Origin: Mesorhizobium sp. B4-1-4
GTDB taxonomy: Bacteria; Pseudomonadota; Alphaproteobacteria; Rhizobiales; Rhizobiaceae
Length of the DNA: 64,000 nt
NCBI RefSeq assembly: GCF_006439395.2
Contig: NZ_CP083950.1
Location: forward strand, 4,701,001 to 4,765,000
Direction: 5' to 3'
Position numbers and translations under genes: made by a program. Each line of letters starts with the position of its first letter. The stretch's first letter is position 1. The notes under the pieces were generated by a model. That model searched no databases. It was not told the DNA's origin and worked only from the letters and a program-made list of their open reading frames with translations. Of this stretch, positions 53,467 to 62,830 are shown in pieces.

Positions 53467-53701
53467 ATGCAGCCGTGTGCCGGCCGGCTTACGGCCGAAC
53501 CGGCGGGAGACACCTTGTGCGCTGCACGGTCTGCTGCCGGAAAAAGCCGCCGCCGACCCTGATCGCACCGCCATGGTCTGGCGGTTCGAGCAGGCCAATG
53601 CCGAGGCTGCCAACATCGGGGGCCGGCGATCGGATCCGGCAGTGATCGCCGCCTTGATCGCTGGCAGCCCGCAAAATGAACATTCATGCGCAGAGATTTG
53701 A
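53467..53701 (+). pseudogene. Small gene with possible frameshift, unknown
   Basis: AAGGAGGG 8 bases before ATG 53467 is one of the best SDs of the block. Read straight, the frame stops after 31 codons (two Cys; MQPCAGRLTAEPAGD, then TLCAARSAAGKSRRRP). Read with a +1 shift near the A-run at 53540-53544, it continues AAADPDRTAMVWRFEQANAE, AANIGGRRSDPAVIAALIAG, ending HSCAEI at 53699-53701, just before the next SD. The fit into the gap between its neighbours suggests that the longer form is the original gene. If the short form is real it would be a second small peptide. Either way, unknown family. Confidence 0.4.
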
Positions 53702-53714
53702 GGGGAACCCGCAG

Positions 53715-54032
53715 ATGAACATGCTTGCAACCGTCCGGACCGTCGACGCCAGGGAAAGCATCTTCGGCCGGCTCCATGCCCTGATCGCAGCCCGGGCGGC
53801 ATCGCCGGACTCGGCGCGGGTCGAGGTCCGACGGTTGATTTCCATGGCCATGGCCGACAGCTGGCAGGCCGACAGCCTCTGGGGCGCGGCAGACGCCTTT
53901 CATGCCCATTTCGATTTCATGATGCAGACCATCGAGATCAACGGCGCCGACGACCCGAACCTGAGAATCCTGCGCACGAAATGCCGCTTCTACCTCGAGC
54001 AGGTCGAAGCACTATGTCAGTCGCTGAGCTGA
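53715..54032 (+). CDS. 105-residue helical protein, unknown
   Basis: ATG 53715 with AGGGGA upstream; the in-frame ATG 53676 lacks an SD. Helical throughout: ARESIFGRLHALIAARAAS, VEVRRLISMAMADSWQAD, HAHFDFMMQTIEINGADD, LRILRTKCRFYLEQVEALC. No family recognised. Overlaps the next gene by 19 bases, so translation is probably coupled. Like the 82-residue protein it is in the SagB operon. Confidence 0.65.
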   Translation: MNMLATVRTVDARESIFGRLHALIAARAASPDSARVEVRRLISMAMADSWQADSLWGAADAFHAHFDFMMQTIEINGADDPNLRILRTKCRFYLEQVEALCQSLS

Positions 54033-54904
54033 GCCGTCCTGGAGCGGTTCAGCGTTTGATGGAATCGTTGACCCGCTCTAACTCCTTGCTTTTAGCACTC
54101 CCGGACCTCGTCGTTCACACCGAGGACCGATCCGCGGCACGCCCGCCGGGCGCCCACATTGCGCCTCGTCGCCTTGACGCGGAATCGCTAGAGTGGCTCG
54201 ACAGCAGGGAGCTCCGGATGATCAAGGCAAAGCCCTTCGACTACCCCTATGACGGCAGGCTGGTGCCGGAAAACACGGCTTTGGTTGTCATCGACCTGCA
54301 GCAGGATTTTCTATCGACGACGGGCTACTTCGCCAGAAAGGGCTATGACCCCTCGCCGCTGAGGGCGATCCTGCCCACCGTGAACCGGCTGATCGCCGCC
54401 GCGCGCGAAGCCGGTGTCGCGATCATCCACACAAGGCAGGGCTATCGTGCCGACATGGCCGACATGACGGCCTACGAGAAATGGCGCCGCAAACGCGCCG
54501 GCCTCGACGGCACCGACGTGCTGCTGCGCTCGGGCCAGGGTTTCCAGATCGTCCCCGAAATCGATGTCGACCCGCACGACATCATCGTCGACAAGACCTG
54601 CAACAGCGCCTTCACCTATACGGATTTCGAGCTTGTGCTGCGCGCGCAGGGTATCACGCATCTGATGTTTTCCGGCTGCACGACCGATGTCTGCGTCCAC
54701 ACCACGCTGCGCGAGGCCTGCGATCGCAATTTTCAGTGCCTGACGATTTCGGACGCCTGCGCCAGCGGCGACCAGAAGGCTCATGAGGCAGCGCTGCACA
54801 TGGTGACGGTCGAGGATGGCGTCTTCGGCACCCTGGCCGATTCCGCTGCCGTCATTGATGGCCTGTCACGGCTTGGCGACAGGCGTGAGCCGACAGACGA
54901 TTGA
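54014..54904 (+). CDS. Isochorismatase-fold cysteine amidohydrolase, BiuH-like
   Basis: 296 residues from ATG 54014. The core (from about residue 72) resembles biuret hydrolase BiuH of Rhizobium leguminosarum: FDYPYDGRLVPENTALVVID, RQGYRADMADMTAYEKWRRK, IVDKTCNSAFTYTDFELVL, GCTTDVCVHTTLREACDRNF. The catalytic triad is Asp94, Lys194 and Cys227. Biuret, ureidoacrylate or another small amide would be the substrate. The first 68 residues (RLMESLTRSNSLLLALPDLV and on) are extra. A second possible start, ATG 54218 with GGGAG upstream, gives the usual family length. Last gene of the SagB operon. Confidence 0.88.
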   Translation: MSVAELSRPGAVQRLMESLTRSNSLLLALPDLVVHTEDRSAARPPGAHIAPRRLDAESLEWLDSRELRMIKAKPFDYPYDGRLVPENTALVVIDLQQDFLSTTGYFARKGYDPSPLRAILPTVNRLIAAAREAGVAIIHTRQGYRADMADMTAYEKWRRKRAGLDGTDVLLRSGQGFQIVPEIDVDPHDIIVDKTCNSAFTYTDFELVLRAQGITHLMFSGCTTDVCVHTTLREACDRNFQCLTISDACASGDQKAHEAALHMVTVEDGVFGTLADSAAVIDGLSRLGDRREPTDD

Positions 54905-55044
54905 CGCGATCGGCATCGCCATTTCCTCCATTTCTGGACTCACGGGATGCGATGATCACCGGTCGCGCCAAGGCAGATCGGAATCCGGTTCATCGACTGC
55001 AAATGCATGGAAGCGCCGGCCGCTAAACCGGGCGATTAAAACGT

Positions 55045-55200
55045 TCAGGGAATGAAGCCCAGGACAACGGCCCCGGTGAACACGAACGCAAGGGCAAAGA
55101 CGACATAGGCGAAGGCACCGGCATAGGCCGGGCGGAAGATCTGGGCATTGGCCAGCCTCTGGCCGCTGCTGTCAGTCTGAGCGTTCTGGATATAGGACAT
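55045..55200 (-). CDS. 51-residue single-span membrane peptide
   Basis: ATG at 55200 (complement at 55198-55200), stop at 55045. GGAGGT lies 6 bases upstream, an excellent SD. The first 24 residues are polar (MSYIQNAQTDSSGQRLANAQ), then one hydrophobic span AGAFAYVVFALAFVFTG, AVVLGF to the end. So a small inner-membrane protein. It converges on the SagB operon. Not a known family to me. It may be part of the locus (immunity, export or anchoring) or unrelated. Confidence 0.7.
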   Translation of the reverse strand: MSYIQNAQTDSSGQRLANAQIFRPAYAGAFAYVVFALAFVFTGAVVLGFIP

Positions 55201-55484
55201 ATCGACCTCCGTCTCATCAATTAATCTATAAAACTTGTAGACTTTGTCGAGTGCTATTTTCGGGCATGATGCAGAATAATTTTCTCACATTCGGCCGAAA
55301 ATTGGCGATGGTTTGCTTATTTTGCGCTGTCTGGAAGGCTTGCGGGATGGGTTGTGGGCGCCGCAACGCCAGCCTCGACGGACCATCCCCGTCCTTGCAG
55401 ACCCAATTCGCGCATTGGCCGCTCCGCGCATCAGGGATAGCATCGCAAAACGAGACATCATCCAACGGGATATGGAGTTAAAAA
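55201..55484. other. Intergenic region between the membrane peptide and the SDR gene
   Basis: 284 bases, lower GC at 55205-55330. Should hold the divergent promoters of the membrane peptide gene and the SDR gene. The SDR SD (GGAG before ATG 55485) is at its right edge. No clear promoter elements. Confidence 0.4.
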
Positions 55485-56252
55485 ATGGGCGCGAGACTTG
55501 CCGGCAAGGTCGCCATCGTTTCGGGCGGCGCGACGGGAATGGGCGGAGCGGCTTCGGAGCTGTTCGCCGCCGAGGGCGCCAGGGTGGCGATCATCGACCG
55601 CAACGGCGAAGCGGCAGCGGCGACGGCGGCGGCGATCCGGGCGCGCGGTCATGTCGCCGAGCATTTTGTCGCCGACGTCTCTGACGAAGCGCAAGTCGAG
55701 GCGGCGGTGAAAGGGGCGACGGAAAAACTCGGCTCGATCACCGTCCTGTTCAACCATGCCGGCACCATCGTCATAAAGCCGTTCCTGGAAACGACGCTTC
55801 AGGAATGGGACTGGCTGCATGCCGTCAATGTGCGCTCGATGTTCCTGATGACGCGCGCCGTGCTGCCCGGCATGATCGCGGCGGGCGGCGGCTCGATCGT
55901 CTGCACCTCGTCGATCTCGGCGGTGGCGGCGACGCCGAACGAAGTGCTCTACGACACCACCAAGGGCGCCTGCCACATGTTCGCGCGCGCCATCGCCGTC
56001 GAGTTCCGCGACCGCAACATCCGCTGCAACGCGGTCTGCCCCGGCTTCATCCGCACGCCGCACGGCCTGCGCGAGGTCGCCGATCTTGGCAAGCTCGGTG
56101 TCGATGTTTCGGACGCAGCCCTTGCCGCGCAACAGGGGCGCATCGGCGAGCCGGAAGAGGTGGCGAAGGCAGCACTTTACCTCGCCAGCGAGGAGTCCAG
56201 CTTCGTCAACGGCGCGCATCTGTTCGTCGATAACGGCTTTACGGCGATGTGA
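55485..56252 (+). CDS. SDR-family oxidoreductase
   Basis: 255 residues. Nucleotide loop SGGATGMGG, NHAG, Ser in CTSSIS, YDTTKGA (Tyr, Lys), CPGFIRTP. Complete SDR of the FabG-like type. Convergent with the BMP-type ABC permeases, separated by a repeat. Likely acts on a small alcohol or ketone; substrate unknown. Confidence 0.9.
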   Translation: MGARLAGKVAIVSGGATGMGGAASELFAAEGARVAIIDRNGEAAAATAAAIRARGHVAEHFVADVSDEAQVEAAVKGATEKLGSITVLFNHAGTIVIKPFLETTLQEWDWLHAVNVRSMFLMTRAVLPGMIAAGGGSIVCTSSISAVAATPNEVLYDTTKGACHMFARAIAVEFRDRNIRCNAVCPGFIRTPHGLREVADLGKLGVDVSDAALAAQQGRIGEPEEVAKAALYLASEESSFVNGAHLFVDNGFTAM

Positions 56253-56260
56253 TACTTTTC

Positions 56261-56455
56261 CTCGCCCCCACGGGAGTGGGGGAGAGGTGGCTCGGGCGAA
56301 GCCCGAGACGGAGCGGGGGATGCCCTGCGTGAAGCCAGAACCGACTGAGAAGCTGGCGCAAGGCGCGGCCCTGAAAAAGCAACCATTCGACAGTCGGCGC
56401 AGCCCCTCTCCGACCGCTTCGCGGCCACCTCTCCCCGTTTTGCGGGGTGAGGAAC
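56261..56455. repeat. Palindromic repeat with divergent arms (family D-like)
   Basis: Left part CCTCGCCCCCACGGGAGTGG, GGGAGAGGTGGCTCGGGCGA, AGCCCGAG; right part CCCCTCTCCGACCGCTTCGC, GGCCACCTCTCCCCGTTTTG, CGGGGTGAGG. Arms are only partly inverted copies and the inner hairpins (CTCGGGCgaaGCCCGAG; GACCGCttcGCGGcc) differ. Lies between the convergent SDR and permease genes. Confidence 0.8.
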
Positions 56456-56466
56456 CCAAGCCTGCG

Positions 56467-57411
56467 TTACCGCTCCTCCCGCCGAAAAGGCTTGAGCAAC
56501 GCCGAGGGAGCGACAGCATTGCGCGACATGAAAGCCATGGCGACGATGGTGAAGATGAAGGGCAGCATCAGGAACGCTTCGTAGGGAATGTGCCCAAGGC
56601 CGCTCGCCTGCATGCGCAACTGCAAGGCATCGACAAAGGCGAACAGCAGCGCCGCACCCGCCGAGCGCCATGGATCCCAGCGGCCGAACACGACCAGCGC
56701 GATCGCCACCCAGCCGCGCCCGGAGACGACGCCGAAAGTGAAGGCGTTGAACTGCGCCATCGACAGGAAGGCACCAGCCAGGCCCATCAACGCGCCACCG
56801 AGGATCACCGCCTGGAAGCGCGTGGCGATCACGCTGACGCCGGCGGAATCGGCGGCACGCGGGTTCTCGCCGACCATGCGCACCGACAGGCCCCAGGGCG
56901 TGCGGTAAAGCACGAAGGCGGCGAGCGGGATGGCCAGGATCGCCATGTAGACCAGCGCGAACTGGTTGAACACCGCCGGCCCGAGCACCGGAATGTCCGA
57001 CAGCACCGGGATCGGCAATGTCTGAAAACCCTTGATGCTCGGCGGCACCGATTGCTGCCCGAAGATCAGCCGGTAGAGGAAATAGGCGAGCCCCGAACTG
57101 AACAGCGTCACGCCGATGCCGCAGACATGCTGGCTGAGGCCGAGCACGACCGTGAACAGCGCATGCAGCGCGCCCATCAGCATGCCGGTCAACACCGCGG
57201 CCAGCACACCGAGCCACAGGCTGCCGCTGAGGCTGGTGGCGGTGAAACCGGTCATCGCCGAAAGCAGCATGATGCCCTCGATGCCGAGATTGAGCACGCC
57301 GGCCCGTTCGGAGAACATTTCGCCAAGCGTGGCAAAGGCCAGCGGCGTGGCGATGCGGATGATGGCTGCCAAAAAGCCGACCTGAAAAATCTGTTCCAGC
57401 ACCACGCTCAT
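56467..57411 (-). CDS. BMP-type ABC transporter permease (YufQ-like)
   Basis: 314 residues, about nine spans. IIRIATPLAFATLGEMFSER, GVLNLGIEGIMLLSAMTGF, the strong family motif of nucleoside/BMP permeases, and VGENPRAADSAGVSV. Inner membrane. Start overlaps the preceding permease stop (ATG at 57409-57411), so coupled. Works with the other permease, the two-domain ATPase and the BMP-family binding protein to import a nucleoside-like solute. Confidence 0.92.
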   Translation of the reverse strand: MSVVLEQIFQVGFLAAIIRIATPLAFATLGEMFSERAGVLNLGIEGIMLLSAMTGFTATSLSGSLWLGVLAAVLTGMLMGALHALFTVVLGLSQHVCGIGVTLFSSGLAYFLYRLIFGQQSVPPSIKGFQTLPIPVLSDIPVLGPAVFNQFALVYMAILAIPLAAFVLYRTPWGLSVRMVGENPRAADSAGVSVIATRFQAVILGGALMGLAGAFLSMAQFNAFTFGVVSGRGWVAIALVVFGRWDPWRSAGAALLFAFVDALQLRMQASGLGHIPYEAFLMLPFIFTIVAMAFMSRNAVAPSALLKPFRREER

Positions 57412-58463
57412 CAGGCTGCTCCGACACGGCGGATGCGGTAGGCCGTGAACAGCAGCGCCACCAGCATGGCAAGCAATGCGGTGCCCTGGATGACATCGCT
57501 GAGGAAGGCCGGCACGCCGGTCGCCCGCGACATTGCCTCGGCGCCGGTCATCACGGCGGCCAGGAAGATCGCCGCCGGCACGACGCCGAGCGGGTTGAGC
57601 CGCGCCAGCATGGCGACGACGATGCCGGAGTAGCCGTAGCCCGGCGAGATGTCGCTCATCACCTGGAAATGCACGCCGCCGACCTCGCCGACGCCGGCCA
57701 GTCCCGCCAGTGCGCCGGAGAGCAGCGCCGTCGACAGCAGCACGCGTTGCACATTGATGCCGCCATATCTGGCTGCTTCAGGGTTTTCGCCGGTGACCCG
57801 GATTTTGAAGCCAAGCGTGGTGCGCGCGATCAGGAACCAGATCAAAGGCGCCGCGATCAGCGCCATGAGAACGCCGAGATGCAGCCGCGTGCCTTCGATA
57901 AGCACCGGGAAATTCGCCGAATCCTCGATCGGAGGCGAGATCGGATAACCGCTGAAACTATCCTTCCACGGCCCTTCGATCAGCGCCATCAGCGCGTAAT
58001 AGATGACCGAGTTAAGCAGCAATGAGCTGACCACGTCATCGACCTTGAATTTGACCCGCAACGTCGCCGGGATGAGCGCGATGGCGGCGCCGGCCGCGGC
58101 ACCCGCAACCGCCATCGACAGCATGGCAAGCGGCCCCGGCATCGGGACTGCGCCGACGAAGCAGCTGGCCACCGCGCCGGCGAGCAGCTGTCCCTCGGCC
58201 CCGATGTTCCAGAATTTGGCCCGGAAGGCGACGGCCACCGCCAGTCCGGTGAAGATCATCGGCGCGGCGCGCACCAGTGTTTCGGTGATGGCGTAGCTGT
58301 CGCCGAGCGAGGCCGTGAACATCACGCCGTAGGATTCGAGCACGCCGGCCCCGGCCAGCGCGATCAGGCCGCTGCACAGCACAAGCGTGGCGCCGATCGC
58401 CAGCAGCGGCAGCGCAAGGTTGAACCAGGCGGGCGTCGCGGTACGAACTTCCAGGCGGAACAT
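57411..58463 (-). CDS. BMP-type ABC transporter permease (YufP-like)
   Basis: 350 residues, nine to ten spans. YAITETLVRAAPMIFTGLAV, FRAKFWNIGAEGQLLAGAVA, VTGENPEAARYGGINVQRVL: the YufP/RbsC-related pattern. Partner of the smaller permease, with which it overlaps. Separated from its ATPase gene by a palindromic repeat. Confidence 0.92.
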   Translation of the reverse strand: MFRLEVRTATPAWFNLALPLLAIGATLVLCSGLIALAGAGVLESYGVMFTASLGDSYAITETLVRAAPMIFTGLAVAVAFRAKFWNIGAEGQLLAGAVASCFVGAVPMPGPLAMLSMAVAGAAAGAAIALIPATLRVKFKVDDVVSSLLLNSVIYYALMALIEGPWKDSFSGYPISPPIEDSANFPVLIEGTRLHLGVLMALIAAPLIWFLIARTTLGFKIRVTGENPEAARYGGINVQRVLLSTALLSGALAGLAGVGEVGGVHFQVMSDISPGYGYSGIVVAMLARLNPLGVVPAAIFLAAVMTGAEAMSRATGVPAFLSDVIQGTALLAMLVALLFTAYRIRRVGAA

Positions 58464-58493
58464 CAGCTATGGCCCTCCGCCCGCCAGCCGTTG

Positions 58494-58674
58494 GCGCCGC
58501 CCCTCATCCGCCTGCCGGCACCTTCTCCCCGTATAGGGACGGGGAGAAGGGGGCTAGCCGTATCCCTGGCACCTGTCCTGCAACGTTGGTCATTGGCCAA
58601 AGCGGCGGTGAAGGTTCCCCTCTCCCCGTCCCTATACGGGGAGAGGATGCCGGCAGGCAGGTGAGGGGCGGCGC
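58494..58674. repeat. RIME-like palindromic repeat (family A arms) inside an operon
   Basis: Left arm GGCGCCGCCCCTCATCCGCC, CCCGTATAGGGACGGGGAGA; right arm CTCTCCCCGTCCCTATACGG, ATGCCGGCAGGCAGGTGAGG, GGCGGCGCC. The centre here has diverged from the other family A copies. It lies between the codirectional ATPase and permease genes. Confidence 0.9.
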
Positions 58675-58753
58675 CGATGTCTAAAATCAGCCTGAAGCGA
58701 TTGCCTTGGGCGACGTCATTTGAGACAGAGAATTGATAAGGCAAACCCATACA

Positions 58754-60265
58754 CTACGCCCTCCCCTCCGCGCCGGTCATCAAGAGACCGAGCCGGGCTA
58801 TGGTCGCCTCCGCGCTGTCCAGCGTGCCGACGATGCGGCCCTCATACATCACCGCGATTCGGTCGCAGAGCACGAGCAATTCTTCCAGATCCTCGCCAAT
58901 CACAATGATGCCGCAGCCCCTGGCCCGCATGTCGAGGAACTTTTCATGAATGAAGCGGGCAGCGCCGATGTCGAGGCCGCGCGTCGGCTGCGAGACGACA
59001 AGCACTTTCGGATCGAAGGCAAGCTCGCGCGCCAGCAGTGCCTTCTGCAGGTTGCCGCCGGACAGTGCGCCTGCTCGCGTCATCGGCCCGGGGCAGCGTA
59101 TGTCATAGGCCTTGATCTGCGCCTCGGCGAAGGCGCGGATCGCGTCGGGCTTGAGCAGGCCCTTGCTGCTGAACGCTGATGTGCCGATGCGCGGCAGCAC
59201 CATGGAATCGGCCAGCGGCAGGTTGGTGACCAGGCCGGTTGTCATGCGGTCTTCCGGTATGCGGCCGAGACCGAGCACCTGCACCTCGCGCGGGGTGAAG
59301 TGCCTCACTTGTTTGCCGGCTATGGTCATCCGCCCGGCCTCGGGCGAAATCATACCGGAGATCACCTCCGCCAGCGCCCGCTGGCCATTGCCGGAGACGC
59401 CGGCGATGCCGAGGATTTCGCCAGCGCCGACGGCAAGCGATACGCCGCGCAGCACCGTGCCCGAATGCTTCGAGGTGGAGATGCCCCCGAGGGTGAGCAC
59501 CGCTTCCCCCGGCGTCGATGGTCCCCTGGCCGGCGGCACGATCTCGTGGCCGCACATCAGTTGCGCCATGGCGGCCGACGTGGTGTTGGCGGGATCGTCG
59601 ACACGACCGGCGACGCGGCCATGGCGCAGCACCGTGCAGCGATGGGTGAGCGCCCGCACCTCGTTGAGCTTGTGCGAGATGAAGATAATGCCGAGCCCCT
59701 GCGCCGCCATCGAGCGCAACGCTGAAAACAACCCGTCGACCTCGCTCGGCGCCAGCACGGCGGTTGGCTCGTCAAGGATCAGGAGCTTGGCGCCGCGAAA
59801 CAGCGCCTTGACGATTTCCAGCCGCTGCTGCTCGCCGACCGACAGCGCCGAGACCGGCACATCGGGATCGAGCGTCAGCCCATGCTGGCGGCCGATCTCG
59901 GCCAGCCGCGCCAGCCCGCCGGCGCGGTCGATCCGTCCCGACTTGCCGGGAATGCCGATGAGCAGGTTCTCCAGCACCGTCAGCCGTGGCGCGAGGTGAA
60001 AATGCTGGTGCACCATGCCGATGCCCGCGGCCAGCGCGTCCGCCGAACTGGTGATCCGCACCGGCTGGCCCTGGATCAGGATCTCGCCGGCATCGGGCGC
60101 ATAGGCGCCGAACAGCACATTCATCAGCGTCGTCTTGCCGGCGCCGTTCTCGCCCAGCAGCCCAAGGATCTCGCCCGGCGCGACGCTGAGGTCGACAACC
60201 TCGTTCGCCTTCACCGCGCCGAAGCTCTTGGTAATGCCGCGCATTTCGATGAGTGGGGCAGGCAA
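58754..60265 (-). CDS. BMP-type ABC transporter ATPase (two ATPase domains)
   Basis: 503 residues if started at TTG 60265, which has GGAAG upstream; ATG 60244 is the alternative. Domain 1: Walker A GENGAGKTTL, signature LSVGEQQRLEI, Walker B LILDEPTAVL. Domain 2: degenerate Walker A GVSGNGQRAL, signature LSGGNLQKALLARELA, Walker B-like VVSQPTRGLD. Typical sugar/nucleoside-class ATPase with one fully active and one less active site. Its N-terminus abuts a repeat. Confidence 0.92.
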   Translation of the reverse strand: MPAPLIEMRGITKSFGAVKANEVVDLSVAPGEILGLLGENGAGKTTLMNVLFGAYAPDAGEILIQGQPVRITSSADALAAGIGMVHQHFHLAPRLTVLENLLIGIPGKSGRIDRAGGLARLAEIGRQHGLTLDPDVPVSALSVGEQQRLEIVKALFRGAKLLILDEPTAVLAPSEVDGLFSALRSMAAQGLGIIFISHKLNEVRALTHRCTVLRHGRVAGRVDDPANTTSAAMAQLMCGHEIVPPARGPSTPGEAVLTLGGISTSKHSGTVLRGVSLAVGAGEILGIAGVSGNGQRALAEVISGMISPEAGRMTIAGKQVRHFTPREVQVLGLGRIPEDRMTTGLVTNLPLADSMVLPRIGTSAFSSKGLLKPDAIRAFAEAQIKAYDIRCPGPMTRAGALSGGNLQKALLARELAFDPKVLVVSQPTRGLDIGAARFIHEKFLDMRARGCGIIVIGEDLEELLVLCDRIAVMYEGRIVGTLDSAEATIARLGLLMTGAEGRA

Positions 60266-60300
60266 GGGTTTCTTCCGTTGAAATGGCTTGGCGTGGCTCT

Positions 60301-60437
60301 TCACCCTCCCCCTTGTGGGGAGGGTCGGCTTGCGATCGCAGCGCAGCGAAGATCGCGAGACGGGGTGGGGGTGCGCCCTACGAGACCCCCACCCCGATCC
60401 GCTTCGCGGATCGACCCTCCCCACAAGGGGGAGGGTA
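60301..60437. repeat. RIME-like palindromic repeat (family B arms) inside an operon
   Basis: Left arm TCACCCTCCCCCTTGTGGGG, AGGGTCGG; right arm CCGCTTCGCGGATCGACCCT, CCCCACAAGGGGGAGGGTAA. Close relative of the copy at 17021, without its internal duplication. Between the binding-protein and ATPase genes. Confidence 0.9.
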
Positions 60438-60442
60438 AAATA

Positions 60443-61474
60443 TCAATCCGAAACCGGCGTGTTCTCGTCCACATCGACGCGAAAATTGCCTTCCAGGATC
60501 TCGGCCTTCTTCTTCTCGACCAGATCCTTGACGTCGGCGGGCAGCGTCCTGTCGAATTTGTGGAACGGCGCCAGATACGAGCCGCCCTTGGCCATGCGCG
60601 AGAAATCGCCATAGTCCTGCGCCGTATAGACTCCGGCCTTGACCAGCTTGATCGCCTGCTCGACCGTCGGGTACATGTCCCAGACCGGGCCGGTGATGAC
60701 CGTATCCGGACCGAGGCTCGACTGGTCGGACATGTTGGAGATTGCGAATACCTTCTTCTCCACCGCCGCTTCGATGACGCCGAACCGTTCGGCATAGATG
60801 ACATCGGCGCCGGCATCGATCTGTGCGACCGCCGCCTCCTTGGCCTTGGGCGGATCGAAGAAGGAGCCGATGAAGGCGACCTTCTTCTTGACGTTCGGAT
60901 TGACCTCCTTGGCGCCGGCGAAGAAGGCGTTAACCAGCCGGTTCACTTCCGGAATGCCCATCGCCGCCACGGCGCCGACCGTGCCCGACTTCGACATCTT
61001 GCCGGCGATCATTCCGGAGAGATAGGCCGGCTCATGGATCCAGTTGTCGAACACACCAAAATTGGGCTCGGCAGGGCCTGCGCCGGAGCCGAACAGGAAC
61101 GCGGTTTTGGGAAACTGCTTGGCCGTGCGGCGCGATTCGCGCTCGGCAGCGAAGGCATCGCCCAGCACCAGTTCGTATCCGCCTTGCGCATATTCGCGCA
61201 TGACGCGGCTGAAATCGGCGGTCTGCACCTTCTCCGACCATTTGTATTCGATGCCCAGTTCCTTCTCGGCCTTCTGCAGGGCGACATGGATCTGGTTGTC
61301 CCATGGCTCCTCGATGGGCGTGGCGAAGATCGCCGCCACTTTCAACTTCTTGTCCTTGGCGAAGGCAGCACCCGGCAGCATCGCCGCTGCCAGGCCAAGC
61401 GCGCCCAGTTCGAGCACGTTGCGCCGCGACAGCCCGTCGCGTGTCGGTTGAGGTTTATTTTTCCGGTTTTCCAT
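60443..61474 (-). CDS. BMP-family ABC transporter substrate-binding protein, Tat-type signal
   Basis: 343 residues. Signal with twin arginines LSRRNVLELGALGLAAAMLP followed by AFAKDKK, so probably Tat or Sec/Tat export. Mature part is the BMP/PnrA fold: VAAIFATPIEEPWDNQIHVA, SGMIAGKMSKSGTVGAVAAM, GADVIYAERFGVIEAA. Periplasmic receptor for a nucleoside-like ligand in most characterised relatives; the actual ligand here is not known. First gene of the leftward importer operon. Confidence 0.92.
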   Translation of the reverse strand: MENRKNKPQPTRDGLSRRNVLELGALGLAAAMLPGAAFAKDKKLKVAAIFATPIEEPWDNQIHVALQKAEKELGIEYKWSEKVQTADFSRVMREYAQGGYELVLGDAFAAERESRRTAKQFPKTAFLFGSGAGPAEPNFGVFDNWIHEPAYLSGMIAGKMSKSGTVGAVAAMGIPEVNRLVNAFFAGAKEVNPNVKKKVAFIGSFFDPPKAKEAAVAQIDAGADVIYAERFGVIEAAVEKKVFAISNMSDQSSLGPDTVITGPVWDMYPTVEQAIKLVKAGVYTAQDYGDFSRMAKGGSYLAPFHKFDRTLPADVKDLVEKKKAEILEGNFRVDVDENTPVSD

Positions 61475-61623
61475 TGCAGTCCCCTCTGTTCGACAGCCGT
61501 GTCGAGCCGACTGTTCTTAAAATCAGACGGGGAACTATGGAACGGGTCCGTACTTTTGTCCACATGGTCAAATTTGACGGACCGATCCGGGCACTCTGCT
61601 GGCCCGGCCGGGAATGTGGCCGA

Positions 61624-62829
<1,206 letters not shown>

Positions 62830-62830
62830 G

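Noticed and set aside
53573..53701. Stand-alone 42-codon gene starting at ATG 53573
   Set aside because: No SD before that ATG; better explained as the 3' part of the gene starting at 53467 with a frameshift.
55251..55481. 76-codon frame with four cysteines before the SDR gene
   Set aside because: Considered as a second peptide precursor, but no SD, its length runs through the SDR promoter and its second half looks like a random GC-rich frame.
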